A stretch of 64,000 bases of DNA from Hydractinia symbiolongicarpus (taxonomy: Eukaryota > Cnidaria > Hydrozoa > Anthoathecata > Hydractiniidae). The position numbers and the translations under genes were made by a program. Positions 62,039-64,000 of the stretch are shown piece by piece. The stretch covers positions 20,042,501 through 20,106,500 of the forward strand of contig NC_079879.1 in assembly GCF_029227915.1 (NCBI RefSeq), given 5' to 3'. Every line of letters starts with the position of its first letter. Positions within the stretch are counted from its first letter, which is position 1. Under the pieces are notes generated by a model. It saw only the letters and a list, made by a program, of their open reading frames with translations, made no database searches and was not told where the DNA came from.

Positions 62039-64000
62039 ATGGAGACTGGCAAAATACACAGAATCACACAAGTGGTGCAAGAATGCACTTTACCTACGAT
62101 CACTAAAGCTGTAGTAGGTTCTGAGAAGTCTACACAAAATGAAACCTTTATCACTGTTTCATGGAAGAGAAATGTTTACGAAACCTCTGAAAGTAACAAA
62201 TTTTCTACATTCTACAAGTATGAAGATGGTAGTAATCCTAGTTTAAAAGCAATCGCGACATTTCCAATTCTTTCTGCAGATGTTATATTAGAAGCTGTGT
62301 CTCCATCGTCAAGTTTACGAGCGACAATAAAAAAAGTTTCGAATCCTGATACGAAAAAGAATGAGTATGTATTGCAGATATGGTCTAAATCGGGAACAAA
62401 ACTACAAACAACTATGAATCTGTCATCTTATGATAAGCATGGTCAGGTGCATGCTGATGAAACTTTTGGTTCACTGCAATGGTCAGAAGATGAAACAAGA
62501 ATTGTTTATGTTGCTGAAATGAAAAAAGAAAAAAGCATTGGCTTTTTTACAAGAGTTCCTTCCGATGATGATCAAGCAAAACAACCTGAAAGAGGTATAA
62601 AATACAATTATGAGGAGTCTTGGGGAGAATTACTGACCGATGTTACCAACACAGTTATTTGTGTTGTGAATATTTCAAAAGAAACACTTAAGATTGTTAA
62701 AGGTATTCCTGAAGGAATATGTCCAGCTCAGCCACAATGGGGTCCTAAAAATTCATTAATATTTGAAGGGATTCAGCAGGAACCTTTTCGACTTGGGCGT
62801 ATTTATTGTGAAAACCGTGTCAGTGCAATATACCAAATAACACTGGGTGATGAAGAAAGTGTTTTATCACTAACAAATGAACTATTGTCAACCAGTTATT
62901 CCCCACGTTTAAACAAGTGCAAAACAAAGGTGATATTTCTACAGAAAATTCTTAGTGGACATGGAGATCCTCATCGAAGTGCAGAAACTTTAATGTTGTA
63001 TGACTTTGAGCAAAACGTTTTGAGTAGAGTCTATTCAGTTAAAACATTTCAAGAAAAACCGGTTGAATTATACTGTCATCAATTACCTAAAAACTGCTGG
63101 TTGGAAGATGATGTTCATATAGCTTTACCTATAACATATCAAGCAAGTCAATATGCCTGTGTTATAAACATTTTAACTGGTGAACTGCATAGTATGACAG
63201 GCTGTACATCAGTGCTTGGAGTTTATGCTAATCTCATTTTGACATCACACATGAAGCTTGAGTCACAATCTGCACTGCTCCAAGTTATAAAATTTCAATT
63301 GCCTTTAGTGTCAATTATTAGAGAGATCGGAACAAATGTTGATAACATTAAATATGGATGCATTACAAATGATCATGGGATTATATCACACTACATCATA
63401 CCAAGCAGTTCTGAAAATAAGTTGTTACCATTAGTTGTTGCAGTACATGGGGGGCCTCATGCCGTGTATACTGATGATTATAATCGAGATGCTCGAGTGT
63501 TCTGTAAACTTGGTTATGCTGTACTTCTGGTAAATTATCGTGGTTCAACTAGTTTCTCAACAGAGTCGTTGAAATCATTGCTAGGAAACGTTGGCACCCA
63601 AGATATCAAGGAAACCCAAAATTTTGTGTTGCAGTTTATTGACTCTATGGATGGAAAGATTGATATGAAAAATATTTTTATTACTGGTGGATCTCATGGA
63701 GGATTTATTACAACTCATTTGATTGGTCAATATCCTACCTTCTATCGGGCTGCTGCAACAAGGAATCCTGTCATAGATATCACATCAATGACGCTTAGCT
63801 CTGATATTCCAGATTGGACATATGTTGAATCTGGTCTTTCTTATACACAAGACATATTGCCAACAGGTGGTGCTTACCAGTCAATGCTTGAAAAGTCTCC
63901 AATTATACATTTAAAAAATGTCAATGCACCAGTTCTGCTCTGTATAGGAGGCAAAGATGCTCGAGTACCACCATCGCAGGGTAAAGCATACTACAGATTG
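62039..64000 (+). CDS. APEH: Acylaminoacyl-peptidase (acyl-peptide hydrolase), 3' end outside window
   Basis: Serine peptidase of the prolyl oligopeptidase clan (S9C). It removes N-acylated residues from blocked peptides in the cytosol. The frame is open without an intron for 654 codons to the window end; the human protein is 732 aa, so some 80 codons are missing. The beta-propeller part includes FGSLQWSEDETRIVYVAE and EPFRLGRIYC. The hydrolase part has the oxyanion motif HGGPH, VLLVNYRGSTSFS, the nucleophile in GGSHGGF (Ser552), QYPTFYRAAATRNPVIDI, and the acid in GGKDARVP (Asp640). The catalytic His lies beyond the end. The Met at 62039 is the first in frame after a TAA near 61914, and its context aligns with the human start (METGKIH against MERQVLL). 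No intron is seen, although vertebrate APEH has many, so retroposition or intron loss should be considered. Confidence 0.93.
   Translation, partial: METGKIHRITQVVQECTLPTITKAVVGSEKSTQNETFITVSWKRNVYETSESNKFSTFYKYEDGSNPSLKAIATFPILSADVILEAVSPSSSLRATIKKVSNPDTKKNEYVLQIWSKSGTKLQTTMNLSSYDKHGQVHADETFGSLQWSEDETRIVYVAEMKKEKSIGFFTRVPSDDDQAKQPERGIKYNYEESWGELLTDVTNTVICVVNISKETLKIVKGIPEGICPAQPQWGPKNSLIFEGIQQEPFRLGRIYCENRVSAIYQITLGDEESVLSLTNELLSTSYSPRLNKCKTKVIFLQKILSGHGDPHRSAETLMLYDFEQNVLSRVYSVKTFQEKPVELYCHQLPKNCWLEDDVHIALPITYQASQYACVINILTGELHSMTGCTSVLGVYANLILTSHMKLESQSALLQVIKFQLPLVSIIREIGTNVDNIKYGCITNDHGIISHYIIPSSSENKLLPLVVAVHGGPHAVYTDDYNRDARVFCKLGYAVLLVNYRGSTSFSTESLKSLLGNVGTQDIKETQNFVLQFIDSMDGKIDMKNIFITGGSHGGFITTHLIGQYPTFYRAAATRNPVIDITSMTLSSDIPDWTYVESGLSYTQDILPTGGAYQSMLEKSPIIHLKNVNAPVLLCIGGKDARVPPSQGKAYYRL

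Overview
This is a eukaryotic (animal) nuclear window: AT-rich, with intron-split genes, GT-AG introns (one GC-AG), long low-complexity introns and many small repeats. The protein set (a PDE6-type phosphodiesterase, MCMBP, PNRC, a Mieap-domain protein, acylaminoacyl-peptidase) is metazoan. Repeat content and base composition suggest a cnidarian, perhaps a hydrozoan; that is inference and no species is claimed.

Layout. 1-12.6 kb has no intact gene I can support. It holds a decayed pogo-type DNA transposon (about 1.35-3.83 kb), a 17-19 bp minisatellite (4.48-4.77 kb), a 79-bp higher-order satellite (6.38-6.99 kb) and small inverted-repeat elements. 12.68-13.03 kb (-) is a single-exon PNRC-family gene. 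13.77-30.42 kb (-) is a 24-exon PDE6-like cGMP phosphodiesterase, assembled exon by exon with phases that agree, giving 862 aa and ending in a CaaX box. A broken LINE lies antisense in its first intron. 30.4-35.8 kb is repeat-rich and includes a possible first exon of a divergent gene. 35.88-48.96 kb (+) is MCMBP, 19 exons and 604 aa. A TTAA-flanked piggyBac-type non-autonomous element sits just upstream of it and an inverted second copy lies in its intron 14. 49-56 kb has no gene, but shows a LINE C-terminal remnant and TTG-rich repeats. 56.12-59.49 kb (+) is a six-exon gene with a Mieap-like C-terminal domain. 61.13-61.99 kb is an inverted-repeat element immediately 5' of an intronless acylaminoacyl-peptidase (APEH) reading frame that runs off the window end.

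The genes are functionally unrelated and nothing suggests an operon: cGMP hydrolysis (PDE6), replication-licensing turnover (MCMBP), mRNA decay or nuclear receptor adaptor (PNRC), mitochondrial quality control (Mieap-like) and N-acetyl-peptide hydrolysis (APEH). The most interesting points are the prenylation-type PDE6 outside vertebrates, the paired TTAA elements around MCMBP, the intronless APEH abutting a mobile element, and several perfect or near-perfect hairpins.
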